Shown: positions 1-9,053, counted from the first letter of the stretch. The stretch: 64,000 nucleotides of DNA from Flavobacterium sp. UBA5153 (GCA_002413745.1 DHXP01000018.1:110821-174820), one strand, 5' to 3'. Notes: a model not told the origin generated them from the sequence alone. Numbers and translations are program-made.

Positions 1-1
1 C

Positions 2-1264
2 AAAGATTCGAAAAGAAGATACAGAGCCGATGTTTTGATTGAAGATTATGCCGAAAAGCTAAATCAAAAAGCAATCAAAGAAATTGAAAAAGCACGTACT
101 CGTTTTGGTGACGCTTTCAATGAACAGGAATTTATAACCACAAACACCAGAGTTGTTGAATATAAAGCGAAAGAAAGAGAAATTCTCGAAAGAATGGCTC
201 GTTCGCTTGGCAACGAAGACTTGGAAGACGTAAAAGCATTAATCGAAGAACTGGAAATTGCTTGTCCGGAAAGTGGATCCAGAAACTGGACTGAAGTGCG
301 TCAATTTAACTTGATGTTTGGCACAAAATTAGGTGCATCTGCCGATACGGCAATGGATTTATATTTGCGTCCAGAAACGGCACAAGGAATTTTTGTCAAC
401 TTTTTGAATGTTCAAAAATCAGGTAGAATGAAAATTCCTTTCGGGATTGCTCAAACCGGAAAAGCCTTTAGAAACGAGATTGTTGCCAGACAATTCATAT
501 TCCGTATGCGTGAATTTGAACAAATGGAAATGCAATTTTTCGTAAAACCAGGAGAAGAAATGCAATGGTACGAACATTGGAAAACTGCTCGACTAAACTG
601 GCACTTATCTCTTGGTTTGGGAAGAGAAAATTACCGTTTTCACGACCACGAAAAACTGGCTCATTATGCCAATGCCGCTGCCGATATTGAGTTTAACTTC
701 CCTTTCGGATTCAAGGAATTAGAAGGAATTCATTCCCGAACTGATTTTGATTTGAAAGCACACGAGAAGTTCTCCGGTAAAAAAATGCAATATTTCGATA
801 CCGAAACCAACTCAAATTATACGCCTTATGTGGTGGAAACTTCGGTTGGATTAGACAGAATGTTTTTGGCAGTTTTTGCCACTTCATTAAAAGAAGAAAC
901 ATTGGAAGATGGTTCTACGCGAACTGTTTTACAATTGCCATCAGTACTTGCGCCAACAAAAGCAGCCGTTTTGCCATTAATAAAAAGAGACGGATTGCCA
1001 GAAATAGCACATAAAATCATCGAAGATTTAAGATGGGATTTCAATGTGGCTTATGATGAAAAAGATGCTGTAGGAAGACGTTACAGAAGGCAAGATGCAT
1101 TGGGGACTCCTTTCTGTATCACGGTGGATCATCAAACTATCGAAGACCAAACCGTAACGATTCGTCACAGAGATTCTATGAAACAAGACCGTGTAAAAAT
1201 CGCGGATTTGAAATCAATTATTGAAAATGAAGTTTCAATGAAAAACTGGTTGATGAAAATGTAG
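2..1264 (+). CDS. glyS: Glycyl-tRNA synthetase, C-terminal part (5' end outside window)
   Basis: This is the class II glycyl-tRNA synthetase, which charges tRNA-Gly. The frame is open from base 2, so the N-terminal part lies upstream of the window. The visible part holds the class II core (LYLRPETAQGIFVNF, then FRNEIVARQFIFRMREFEQMEMQ split over two motifs). It ends in the anticodon-binding domain (LAPTKAAVLPL, RRYRRQDALGTPFC, VTIRHRDSM). It is the single-chain alpha2 type normal in Bacteroidota, not the GlyQ/GlyS two-subunit form. A strong hairpin terminator follows the stop codon. Confidence 0.95.
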   Translation, partial: KDSKRRYRADVLIEDYAEKLNQKAIKEIEKARTRFGDAFNEQEFITTNTRVVEYKAKEREILERMARSLGNEDLEDVKALIEELEIACPESGSRNWTEVRQFNLMFGTKLGASADTAMDLYLRPETAQGIFVNFLNVQKSGRMKIPFGIAQTGKAFRNEIVARQFIFRMREFEQMEMQFFVKPGEEMQWYEHWKTARLNWHLSLGLGRENYRFHDHEKLAHYANAAADIEFNFPFGFKELEGIHSRTDFDLKAHEKFSGKKMQYFDTETNSNYTPYVVETSVGLDRMFLAVFATSLKEETLEDGSTRTVLQLPSVLAPTKAAVLPLIKRDGLPEIAHKIIEDLRWDFNVAYDEKDAVGRRYRRQDALGTPFCITVDHQTIEDQTVTIRHRDSMKQDRVKIADLKSIIENEVSMKNWLMKM

Positions 1265-1280
1265 TTACATCGCTATTTAT

Positions 1281-1317
1281 AAAAAAAATGCTTCTCGATC
1301 GAGAAGCATTTTTTTTG
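1281..1317. terminator. Bidirectional hairpin terminator after glyS
   Basis: A perfect palindrome built on TGCTTCTCGA / TCGAGAAGCA is flanked by an A-run on the left and a T-run on the right. It can therefore terminate both glyS on the plus strand and arsC on the minus strand. Confidence 0.85.
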
Positions 1318-1320
1318 GGA

Positions 1321-1731
1321 TTAAATTGAAGTGACAAACTCCTTAGAAAAGATTTTTATTTGGTCACGCACTTTACGGAATTCGGCGATTAATTCCTTGG
1401 CCGTTCCCGAAGATTTGGAAGGATCTTCAAAGTTGTGGTGAATGGTTTTGGTTTTCGTTGGAAAAAACGGACAAGCTTCCTTGGCATTGTCGCAAACCGT
1501 TATAACGTAATCGAAAGCAATATCCGAATATTCGTCCACGTGGTTTGAAGTGTGTTTGGAGATGTCGATTCCGTCTTCTGCCATAATTCCCACTGCAAAC
1601 GGATTGAGTCCGTGTATTTCCACGCCGGCGCTATAAACTTTGACTTTGTCTTTTCCGAAATGGTGTAAATAACCATGAGCCATTTGGCTTCTGCACGAAT
1701 TTCCGGTGCATAAAACTAGAATTTTTTTCAT
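1321..1731 (-). CDS. arsC: Arsenate reductase, low-molecular-weight phosphatase type
   Basis: The protein (136 aa) should reduce arsenate to arsenite in the cytosol with thioredoxin as electron donor. The N terminus has the P-loop CTGNSCRS with Cys8 and Cys13. A second Cys pair in VCDNAKEACPFFP fits the family's internal disulfide relay, as in S. aureus ArsC. Length is normal. It is the last gene of the arsR-acr3-arsC run, 14 bp after acr3, so the arsenite it makes would be exported by the neighbouring transporter. Confidence 0.9.
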   Translation of the reverse strand: MKKILVLCTGNSCRSQMAHGYLHHFGKDKVKVYSAGVEIHGLNPFAVGIMAEDGIDISKHTSNHVDEYSDIAFDYVITVCDNAKEACPFFPTKTKTIHHNFEDPSKSSGTAKELIAEFRKVRDQIKIFSKEFVTSI

Positions 1732-1745
1732 TTTTTTAGATGCTA

Positions 1746-2774
1746 TTATTTATAATATTTTTTCTTTAACCAAAAAGCTACTTTAACCAATAAAATCAAA
1801 GCAGGAACTTCGACCAATGGACCCACGACTCCAGTAAAAGCTTCGCCAGAATTGAGACCGAAAACGGATATCGCGACCGCAATTGCCAGTTCGAAATTGT
1901 TTCCCGCGGCAGTAAAAGCAACGGCAGCATTTTTGTCATAGCTCGCGCCAACTGCTTTGGTTACAAAAAAGCCAATCAAAAACATAATGGCAAAGTAGAT
2001 AAGCATTGGTATGGCAATGATGATGATGTCTTGCGGAATTTTTACGATAAGTTCGCCTTTTAAACTGAACATTACGATTATGGTCGCCAATAAAGCGATT
2101 AACGTGATGGGTGAAATGGCGGGTATAAATGTGTTGGTGTACCAATCTTCGCCTTTTAGTTTTACCAAAATTAATCGGCTGAAAAAGCCCAGCACAAACG
2201 GAATTCCTAAATAAACAGCAACACTTTTTGCAATCGTTAGGATTGAAATAGTAACGATAGCACCTTCAAAACCAAAATAGGGAGGCAATATTGTGATAAA
2301 AATCCAAGCGTAAAAACTGTAGAAGAATACTTGGAAAATGCTATTCAACGCTACTAATCCAGCGCCATATTCTGCGTTTCCTTCGGCTAGATCATTCCAT
2401 ACCAAAACCATTGCGATGCATCGAGCCAAACCGATTAATATTAAACCGATCATGTATTCTGGATAATCCCTCAAAAATGTGATGGCCAAGAAAAACATTA
2501 ATAATGGTCCGATTACCCAATTCAATATCAGCGAAATTGACAGGATTTTGGTATTTTTAAAGACAGTTGGCAATAATTTATAATTGACTTTTGCCAGTGG
2601 CGGGTACATCATTAATATCAGTCCAATGGCAATCGGAATATTGGTTGTCCCCGAACTCATTGCATTTATGTTATTTGAAACAGATGGGACGAAATATCCC
2701 AACGCCACACCAAGCAACATCGCCATAAAGATCCAAAGGGTTAGGTAATTGTCTAGGAAAGATAGCTTTTTCAT
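1746..2774 (-). CDS. acr3: ACR3-family arsenite efflux transporter
   Basis: A 342-residue inner membrane protein with about ten hydrophobic segments. The segment [18 protein letters not shown] carries the conserved Cys and surrounding sequence of ACR3 arsenite exporters. Later segments include [19 protein letters not shown], also typical of the bile-acid/arsenite permease superfamily. It should extrude arsenite made by ArsC. It lies 14 bp upstream of arsC. A 232 bp gap carrying a palindromic repeat separates it from arsR. Confidence 0.93.
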   Translation of the reverse strand: MKKLSFLDNYLTLWIFMAMLLGVALGYFVPSVSNNINAMSSGTTNIPIAIGLILMMYPPLAKVNYKLLPTVFKNTKILSISLILNWVIGPLLMFFLAITFLRDYPEYMIGLILIGLARCIAMVLVWNDLAEGNAEYGAGLVALNSIFQVFFYSFYAWIFITILPPYFGFEGAIVTISILTIAKSVAVYLGIPFVLGFFSRLILVKLKGEDWYTNTFIPAISPITLIALLATIIVMFSLKGELIVKIPQDIIIIAIPMLIYFAIMFLIGFFVTKAVGASYDKNAAVAFTAAGNNFELAIAVAISVFGLNSGEAFTGVVGPLVEVPALILLVKVAFWLKKKYYK

Positions 2775-2825
2775 ATAGGATTATATTAATTAAGTGTTAA
2801 GATTACTAGTTTAAATTCTTGTTAT

Positions 2826-2928
2826 TTTGTCATTCCGACAAAGGAGGAATCCCAACTAACGAGAGCAACAAACAGAGATTGCTTCGCCTGTTCGCTTTGC
2901 TCGAGTCCTCCTGCGTCGGAATGACAAA
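2826..2928. repeat. Palindromic intergenic repeat, copy 1
   Basis: The outer arms are TTTGTCATTCCGAC at the left and its exact reverse complement GTCGGAATGACAAA at the right. The interior contains AGGAGGAATC and a partial GTCCTCCTGC, so the hairpin is imperfect inside. The same arms bound a second copy at 7882-7958. Here the element sits between arsR and acr3 and would form a large hairpin in the transcript. Confidence 0.85.
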
Positions 2929-3006
2929 TAAGCGAGTTGTTTATTCTGATAATAACAAACTTAAAATGAGGTTAGGTTAATTTTTGGCTTTTTTTATTTC
3001 ATAATT

Positions 3007-3336
3007 TTAGCAACAAGACGAATCGGTTTTGCAAGTGGTTTGCACCAAGCTTATAAAGCTTTGAATCGATTGAATGACCTTTTCATCTAAACAGTAACAA
3101 ATATTGTTTCCTGTTACGGTTCCTTTAATTATACCCACTTTTTTTAATTCGGATAAATGTTTGGAAACGGTTGATTGTGCCAATGGCAAAACTTCCACGA
3201 TATCACCACAAATGCAAGAGGGTGATGTCATCAAAATTTTTACTATTTCCAAGCGAGCCGGATGTCCTAATGCTTTTAGGATTTCGGCCATTTCGTTGGT
3301 TTCTGTTGAGAAACCTATTGTCTTTGTTATTCCCAT
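3007..3336 (-). CDS. arsR: ArsR-family transcriptional repressor of the arsenic locus
   Basis: A 109-residue winged-helix regulator. It has the ArsR core KALGHPARLEIVKILM, a recognition helix region LPLAQSTVSKHLSELKKVG and a wing ending in NNICYCLD. Candidate arsenite thiols are the Cys in SPSCICGDIV and the C-terminal TDSSCC. It is first in the minus-strand arsR-acr3-arsC order. A palindrome covers its start codon, which fits autorepression released by arsenite. Confidence 0.9.
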   Translation of the reverse strand: MGITKTIGFSTETNEMAEILKALGHPARLEIVKILMTSPSCICGDIVEVLPLAQSTVSKHLSELKKVGIIKGTVTGNNICYCLDEKVIQSIQSFISLVQTTCKTDSSCC

Positions 3337-3355
3337 ATCGCAATATTACGATATG
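3334..3355. promoter_or_regulatory. Predicted ArsR operator
   Basis: The arms CATATCG and CGATATG flank a centre of CAATATTA, giving a 22 bp palindrome with one mismatched pair. It overlaps the ATG of arsR (3334-3336, minus strand) and resembles ArsR/SmtB operators. Confidence 0.75.
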
Positions 3356-3661
3356 TTTTTGAGTTGGCAAAAATAATCTGGTAAATTTATTTTAAAATGG
3401 TTTTAAATCGATTTTCCTCTGCATTTTATCGGATTTTTTTGCAGTTCATTTTAATGTATTAACATTTGTTCAAAATATATTAACAACTTATATGAAAAAT
3501 GCTGTAAATGTTTATTTTTAGCTTGTTAAACAGCCTTTTTTTATTAAATAATAAACGCTTTTGTTTAATTAGTTTCCCAAAACTACCTTAAATCACTTAA
3601 TCATTCAAAGTAAATTTACTTTGAACATCTAATGTTATGCCTAACAAATTAGGACAAGACA
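3337..3661. other. Intergenic region between arsR and the LytTR regulator gene
   Basis: An AT-rich stretch of 325 bp between divergent genes. Apart from the ArsR operator at its left edge, I see no gene, repeat or clear hairpin. It should hold the promoters of both flanking genes. Confidence 0.6.
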
Positions 3662-4501
3662 TTGATGAATTTGCCATACATTATTATTGACGACGATCAA
3701 GAAAGTGTTTTGAAAACTAAAGCAATTGCTGACGGTTTTTCGGAGCTTGTCTTCGTGGCAATGGCTAATAACTATACGGACGGTTTAAATCTTATATTAG
3801 AACATACTCCAAAAATAATTTTTCTCGAAATTGACCCTGCCGATAAAAAGAGTAATTTATCATTGGCACTTATCAATGAACTTTATCGGTATTTGAAAGT
3901 AATTCCGAAAATCATTGTCACTACCTCTAAAAAAGATTTGGCTTTTGAAGCCATACAATATGAAGTAGCTGATTATGTGTTGAAACCAGTACAACGAATT
4001 GATTTAATAAAATCGATTTTAAAATTGAATAAATCGATTGGTGAAGATGAGGTTTTTGTGACCCAAACTTCGGTTCCTGATGAGGAACCAAAAGGGTTGG
4101 TAGAGCCAAAACTGGTACAATCAGTGCAACAAGAAATTTCAAATGTCGAGCAAACGCTTGTATTATGCATCAAATCCTACGGTGATTATAGGTACATAGA
4201 TGCTAAAGACATTTGTTATTTTCAGGCCGACAATAATTCTACCGACATTCACTTGAATAATGGCGAAATGGTCACTGCTTTCAAAACACTCAAACATTTT
4301 GAAGGAATTTTGTCCTATCCTTTTATCAGAATTCATAACAGTTATATCGTCAATCGCAATTATATTTCCAGGATTCATACCGGGAATTCGGTTTGTTATA
4401 TTAAAAACAGCACCATAAAAATTCCATTTTCTAAATCCTATAAGGTAAATGTTGACCTTATTATCTCTGAATTTGCCAATGGAAATTATCTGGAAATCTA
4501 A
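3662..4501 (+). CDS. LytTR-family response regulator with a Glu at the phosphorylation site
   Basis: A 279-residue protein. Residues about 5-125 form a receiver domain: acidic pocket DDD at 10-12, conserved YVLKP with Lys108. Residues about 170-275 form a LytTR DNA-binding domain (YIDAKDICYFQADNNSTDIH, then FIRIHNSYIVN and IPFSKSYK). The usual phospho-acceptor Asp is replaced by Glu56 in FLEIDP, which may mimic constant phosphorylation or make activation phosphate-independent. No kinase is directly adjacent; the next plus-strand gene is a small exported repeat protein. Target genes are unknown. Confidence 0.85.
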   Translation: MMNLPYIIIDDDQESVLKTKAIADGFSELVFVAMANNYTDGLNLILEHTPKIIFLEIDPADKKSNLSLALINELYRYLKVIPKIIVTTSKKDLAFEAIQYEVADYVLKPVQRIDLIKSILKLNKSIGEDEVFVTQTSVPDEEPKGLVEPKLVQSVQQEISNVEQTLVLCIKSYGDYRYIDAKDICYFQADNNSTDIHLNNGEMVTAFKTLKHFEGILSYPFIRIHNSYIVNRNYISRIHTGNSVCYIKNSTIKIPFSKSYKVNVDLIISEFANGNYLEI

Positions 4502-4678
4502 AAAATATCCATCTACCCTAATTTGACGGTCATTCACTATCAGACGGCTGCATTCCACCATAAACGCCTGTTTTTGTAGGTAAATTCGAGAGATGCTATG
4601 TAGTTTTACACTGTGGCACCGCGGTATTCGCAAGTCATATAACAATGTAAAATCATATAATAATATAAACCCCTAATT

Positions 4679-4960
4679 ATGAAAAAAGCAACTTTAACAA
4701 TCGGATTATTTTCATTGGTAATGATATTAACCTCTTTTACGACACCTGAAACAAGTAAAGTAACTGTAAACAATAACACCACTGTTGAAGCTATAGGTTC
4801 TGGAGTTGCAGGAGGAAACGCTAAAGTAGATGCTGCAGGTTCAGGGATAGCAGGAGGGAACGCTAAAGTAGATGCAGCAGGTTCAGGGATAGCAGGAGGA
4901 AACGCTAAAGTAGATGCTGCAGGTTCAGGAGTTGCAGGAGGAAATGCTAAAGTAGACTAA
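4679..4960 (+). CDS. Small exported protein with four 14-residue tandem repeats
   Basis: The protein has 93 residues. Residues 1-22 look like a Sec signal peptide (MKK start, hydrophobic run, no lipobox Cys). A Thr/Asn-rich linker follows. Residues 38-93 are four consecutive copies of A[AI]GSG[IV]AGGNAKVD, ending exactly at the stop codon. The DNA repeat unit is 42 bp (4790-4957) and the copies are nearly identical, which suggests recent expansion. It lies between a LytTR regulator and a TPR histidine kinase and has its own terminator. I do not recognise the family; function unknown. Confidence 0.75.
   Translation: MKKATLTIGLFSLVMILTSFTTPETSKVTVNNNTTVEAIGSGVAGGNAKVDAAGSGIAGGNAKVDAAGSGIAGGNAKVDAAGSGVAGGNAKVD
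4790..4957 (+). repeat. Four tandem 42 bp repeats inside the exported repeat protein gene
   Basis: Four head-to-tail copies of 42 bp, each encoding GSG[IV]AGGNAKVD plus two small residues. Copies differ at a few positions (gttgca versus atagca, gctgca versus gcagca). Unit length is a multiple of three, so copy-number change would keep the frame. Confidence 0.9.
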
Positions 4961-5001
4961 TAATTTATCTTATTTGAATAATTTATTTTTATAAATATTT
5001 T

Positions 5002-5032
5002 AGGCTATCAATTTTTTGATAGCCTTTTTTTT
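5002..5032 (+). terminator. Hairpin terminator after the repeat-protein gene
   Basis: AGGCTATCAA and TTGATAGCCT form a 10 bp stem with a 4-base loop, followed by a run of T. It ends the repeat-protein transcript before the histidine kinase gene. Confidence 0.85.
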
Positions 5033-5080
5033 ATTCCAATAGTTTTATTTTAGTATTTTTGATGCAATTCAAAAAAACTA

Positions 5081-7105
5081 TTGAAAAACACCTACTACAT
5101 ATTAGTACTATTGCTGTTCGTTTTTTTTGGCTGTACCAAAAAAAGTCAAAATAAAAATGTTGTTAATTCAACCCAAGATAGTTTGTCTACCTATCTTTCC
5201 TTGGCAAATGATTTTAGTTCAACTTCTGATAAAAGGCAAAAATATAATCAAAAAGCACTTGCCATCATCATTAATCAACCCAATGATTCAATGAATCGAG
5301 TGTATTTATTTAGGGTGGCAAATCGCTACTATAACATTAACAATTGGAGAGATTATAAGAAAACCGTTCAATTAGTTTTAAAAAAATCAGAACAAAGTAA
5401 AGATACTTTGAGTTCAGCTAAAGCCTATACGTATTTGGGGGACTTTTATGGTTCACAATCTGTTTCTGACAGTGCTTTTATGTATTATTTCAAGGCAGAA
5501 AAAATGTATCTTAAACTCAATGACAATTTGAATCTTGCCAAAACACGATTGAGCAAGGCATTGTTGCAATACAATGAAAGCGATTTTATGGGGAGTGAAA
5601 TAGCAGTATTCAAGGCTTTAAGTGTCCTGAAAGGAGAAAATGCAAACGAAACAGTTTATGAATCCTATAACCTTTTAGGATTAATTTACAACGAATTGGG
5701 GGAATATGAAAAAGCTATTGAATATCATAATAAGGCCTTATCCAGTATCGATGACAAAACTACAAACATAATATTTCAGTCGAAGGCTACCTCATTGAAC
5801 AACATAGGGTTAGTCTATCAAAATTTTAATAAAAACAAAGAGGCAATACCTTATTTTCTAAAAGGCATGGAACATAAAAATGATTTACTTTTATACAAAC
5901 CAATAGTTTATGCGGCGTTGTTGGATAATTTAGGATATTCCAGATTCAAACTGAAAGAATACAACGGAATTTCTGAAATGTTCAATGAATCATTGAAATT
6001 GAGAGACAGTTTGCATTTAACAATTGGAATTATCATCAGTCAAATCCATTTGTCTGAATATTATGCGTCTCAAAATGATACTATAAAAGCGTTACAATAT
6101 TCCAATGAAGCACTTGCCACAGCTCGAAATTCAAAAAATAACAGGAATTTATTGTTGCCCCTGAAACAATTGGCGGTTATAGAACCCAAGAAATCGACTA
6201 TTTATAACAAGGAATATATTCACATTAATGATAGTTTGCAAAAAGCTGATCGAAAAACGGGAAATAAATTTTCCCGTATAGAATATGAAACAGATGAAAT
6301 TAAACAGGAAAACTCGGCTTTAACCACCCAGAACAGGAATTTGGTGTACATTTTTGGTTCTATTTTGATAGTGGGCTTGTTTTTGTACATCATTAAAGCG
6401 CAAAAAGCCAAAAACAGGGAATTGTTGTTCAAACAAGAACAACAAAAAGTCAATGAGGAAATCTATAGTTTAATGATTTCGCAACAAAGCGATGTGGAAA
6501 CCATCAGGATAAAAGAGAAAAAAAGAGTGGCGCAAGAATTGCATGATGGTGTTCTGGGAAGAATGTTTGGTGTGCGGATGAACTTGGACAGTTTGAATAA
6601 AATTCACGATGAAACGGCTGCCCATCAAAGAAACAGCTACTTATCAGAATTGAAAAATATTGAACAAGATATTCGTGAAATTTCACATGATTTGAACAGG
6701 GAGAAATCGGAATTAATTAATAACTTCGTAGCCATTGTAGACAACTTATTAGAAGAACAAAAAAAGACGTTCAAATCAAAATTAGTTTCCACTATTGATT
6801 CGAACATCAAATGGGAATCGATGAGTAATTCCATTAAAATTAATTTATATCGAATTGTCCAGGAGTCACTTCAAAATATTAACAGGTATGCCAATGCCAA
6901 TGCCATCAAGGTAGAATTCAAAAAAGGCGTCGACAATTTGCTTTTAGAAATAAGTGATGACGGGATTGGATTTGATGTAAACAAGACAAAAAAAGGAATT
7001 GGCTTGCAAAATATGCTTTCCAGAATTAATGAATGCAAAGGAACATTCGACATAAAATCTAAAAAAGGAGAAGGAACAATCATTACAGTTACAGTCCCAA
7101 TATAA
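5081..7105 (+). CDS. TPR-containing lipoprotein-like sensor histidine kinase (HisKA_3 / NarX-like)
   Basis: A 674-residue sensor. The N terminus ends in FFGCTK, a plausible lipobox or hydrophobic anchor. Residues about 40-390 hold tetratricopeptide repeats (for example NLLGLIYNELGEYEKAIEYH and SLNNIGLVYQNFNKNKEAIP). A membrane helix follows at about 420-440. The HisKA_3 motif is KKRVAQELHDGVLGRM with His488. The ATPase domain has an N box (QESLQNINRYANA), a G1 box (DDGIGFD) and a G2 box (KKGIGLQNM). It should phosphorylate the response regulator 23 bp downstream. The start codon is TTG. The stimulus is unknown. Confidence 0.9.
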   Translation: MKNTYYILVLLLFVFFGCTKKSQNKNVVNSTQDSLSTYLSLANDFSSTSDKRQKYNQKALAIIINQPNDSMNRVYLFRVANRYYNINNWRDYKKTVQLVLKKSEQSKDTLSSAKAYTYLGDFYGSQSVSDSAFMYYFKAEKMYLKLNDNLNLAKTRLSKALLQYNESDFMGSEIAVFKALSVLKGENANETVYESYNLLGLIYNELGEYEKAIEYHNKALSSIDDKTTNIIFQSKATSLNNIGLVYQNFNKNKEAIPYFLKGMEHKNDLLLYKPIVYAALLDNLGYSRFKLKEYNGISEMFNESLKLRDSLHLTIGIIISQIHLSEYYASQNDTIKALQYSNEALATARNSKNNRNLLLPLKQLAVIEPKKSTIYNKEYIHINDSLQKADRKTGNKFSRIEYETDEIKQENSALTTQNRNLVYIFGSILIVGLFLYIIKAQKAKNRELLFKQEQQKVNEEIYSLMISQQSDVETIRIKEKKRVAQELHDGVLGRMFGVRMNLDSLNKIHDETAAHQRNSYLSELKNIEQDIREISHDLNREKSELINNFVAIVDNLLEEQKKTFKSKLVSTIDSNIKWESMSNSIKINLYRIVQESLQNINRYANANAIKVEFKKGVDNLLLEISDDGIGFDVNKTKKGIGLQNMLSRINECKGTFDIKSKKGEGTIITVTVPI

Positions 7106-7128
7106 CGACAAATAATAATTACAGAGAA

Positions 7129-7824
7129 ATGACAATTGACTCAACTACCGAATCAACAATTAAAAACAACATACTAATCGTAGATGATCATCCTTTTATT
7201 ATAGAAGGTTACAAGAATGCTATTACAAGATACAATCCAAAAGAATTTGAATTTTTTATTTCGCAAGCCAATGATTGCAAATCAGCATACGATATTATTA
7301 CAAACCCGGACACTTTGGCTTTTGATATCGCTTTTTTAGATATCAGTATGCCAACGTATGAAGAAAAGGGTCTTTTTTCTGGTGAGGATTTGGCAAAATT
7401 GTTAAACGAATTCATGCCAAAATGCAAAATTATTTTACTCACCATGTACACGGAATTGCTTAAAATAAAGAACATTATTGATACCATAAACCCTAGTGGG
7501 CTAGTTATAAAAAATGATTTAACATTTGACGAGTTGCTTTTTGGCTTTGACAAAGTGATAAAAAATGAAACATATTATAGTCAGTCGATTCAAAAGATGA
7601 TGGATCAGGATCAACATGAAGCTATGGAAATCGACCTATTTGACAAACAAATTTTGTTTCATATTTCAAAAGGGACAAAAATAACAGATATTCCACAATA
7701 TATCCCCATCACTTTAAGCGCAATCGAAAAAAGAAAACAAAATTTAAAAGAATTATTGAATCTAGTAGACGGAAGTGATATTGAATTAGTTAGGGAGGCC
7801 AAAAACAAAGGGTTGTTATTTTAG
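7129..7824 (+). CDS. NarL/LuxR-type response regulator partner of the TPR kinase
   Basis: A 231-residue protein. The receiver domain is at about 12-145, with acidic pocket VDDHP, phospho-acceptor Asp71 in FLDISMP, and LLTMY and VIKND as the conserved Thr and Lys regions. Unlike the upstream LytTR regulator, its phosphorylation site is intact. The C-terminal region (about 165-215) resembles a diverged LuxR helix-turn-helix (KGTKITDIPQYIPIT, then SAIEKRKQNLKE). It follows the kinase gene by 23 bp, a typical Bacteroidota two-component pair. Confidence 0.85.
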   Translation: MTIDSTTESTIKNNILIVDDHPFIIEGYKNAITRYNPKEFEFFISQANDCKSAYDIITNPDTLAFDIAFLDISMPTYEEKGLFSGEDLAKLLNEFMPKCKIILLTMYTELLKIKNIIDTINPSGLVIKNDLTFDELLFGFDKVIKNETYYSQSIQKMMDQDQHEAMEIDLFDKQILFHISKGTKITDIPQYIPITLSAIEKRKQNLKELLNLVDGSDIELVREAKNKGLLF

Positions 7825-7881
7825 GATCAACTCAAATTATTGTCATTTTGCTTAAAGTTTACGGAAATAGAGTTTTATAAT

Positions 7882-7958
7882 TTTGTCATTCCGACGCAGG
7901 AGGAATCTCAGTTAGTTGCTCAGGTTTGTTGAGATTCCTCCTGCGTCGGAATGACAAA
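7882..7958. repeat. Palindromic intergenic repeat, copy 2
   Basis: Perfect inverted arms of 29 bp start with TTTGTCATTCCGACGCAGG on the left and end with GTCGGAATGACAAA on the right, around a loop of about 19 bases. It shares its outer arms and the AGGAGGAATC core with the copy at 2826-2928. It lies between two convergent genes (the response regulator and thiL), where it may also act as a terminator. Confidence 0.9.
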
Positions 7959-8003
7959 TAGTTGTGTTTTTGCTAGTAAATTCAAAACTAAAATGAAAAA
8001 AAT

Positions 8004-9053
8004 CTATTCTTCACTCAAAGAATTCCAGCCTCTGGCTTTCAAGGGAATTCGAGTATTGGCGCGAGTCACCAAATGGATTCCTTCGCTTTCCTGAGTCATA
8101 TGACCTATAATCGTAAAATTCGGATTCCCTTTTATCTTGTCAAAATCTTCCATCGCAATGGTAAAAAGTAATTCATAATCTTCGCCACCATTTATTGCCA
8201 CTGTAGTTGAATCCAGATTAAATTCTTCACAAGTCGAAATCAGTTGTGGATCGAGAGGCAATTTATCTTCATACAAGTTACAACCTACTTTTGATTGTTT
8301 ACATATATGAATGATTTCCGACGACAATCCATCCGAAATATCAATCATCGATGTTGGTTTTATTTCCAATGCATGCAATAAGGTGCGCACATCTTTTCGG
8401 GCTTCGGGTTTCAATTGGCGTTCAATTAAATACGTGTATGCGTCCAGATCAGGTTGCGAATTCGGGTTTACCTGAAAAACTTGTTTCTCCCGTTCCAAAA
8501 CCTGCAATCCCATATAAGCGGCTCCAATATCACCGGTTACCACCAATAAATCCGTTTGGTTTGCTCCGTTTCTATACGCAATTTCATTTTCATCGGCTTC
8601 GCCAATAGCGGTAATGCTGATAATCAATCCTTTTTGCGAAGAAGTCGTGTCACCACCAATAACATCAACCTTATATTCATCGGCAGCACGAGAAATTCCG
8701 TCAAATAATTCTTCTAGAGCTTCCAGCGGAAAACGATTAGAAACCGCTATCGAAATCAGGATTTGAGTGGCTTTGGCATTCATCGCACAAATATCGGAAA
8801 CGTTTACCACGACAGCCTTGTAGCCCAAATGTCTCAAGGGCACATAAGCCAAGTCAAAATGAACGCCTTCTATCAACAAATCTGTAGAAACAACTACTTT
8901 TTTGTCTTTAAAATCAAGAATTGCGGCATCATCACCAATTCCTTTCAGGGTTGAGGGTTGTGATGGGATAAAGTTTTTTGTAAGGTGTTCTATAAGTCCA
9001 AATTCTCCAAGCTGTGCAATACTGGTGCGTTGAGGTGATTTATCTTCGATCAT
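8004..9053 (-). CDS. thiL: Thiamine-monophosphate kinase
   Basis: ThiL phosphorylates thiamine monophosphate to thiamine diphosphate, the last step of the pathway. The 349-residue product has the AIRS/PurM-like ATP-binding motifs GIGDDAAILD, STDLLIEGVHFDL, GYKAVVVNVSDICAMNA and VIGGDTTSS. I placed the start at the ATG at 9053 (MIEDKSPQ) because the further 19 upstream residues are not family-like. It is monocistronic in this view, divergent from the sugar kinase gene. Confidence 0.95.
   Translation of the reverse strand: MIEDKSPQRTSIAQLGEFGLIEHLTKNFIPSQPSTLKGIGDDAAILDFKDKKVVVSTDLLIEGVHFDLAYVPLRHLGYKAVVVNVSDICAMNAKATQILISIAVSNRFPLEALEELFDGISRAADEYKVDVIGGDTTSSQKGLIISITAIGEADENEIAYRNGANQTDLLVVTGDIGAAYMGLQVLEREKQVFQVNPNSQPDLDAYTYLIERQLKPEARKDVRTLLHALEIKPTSMIDISDGLSSEIIHICKQSKVGCNLYEDKLPLDPQLISTCEEFNLDSTTVAINGGEDYELLFTIAMEDFDKIKGNPNFTIIGHMTQESEGIHLVTRANTRIPLKARGWNSLSEE

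Noticed and set aside
4163-4645. A 160-residue minus-strand frame over the LytTR gene end
   Set aside because: Antisense shadow of the LytTR domain; no domain of its own.
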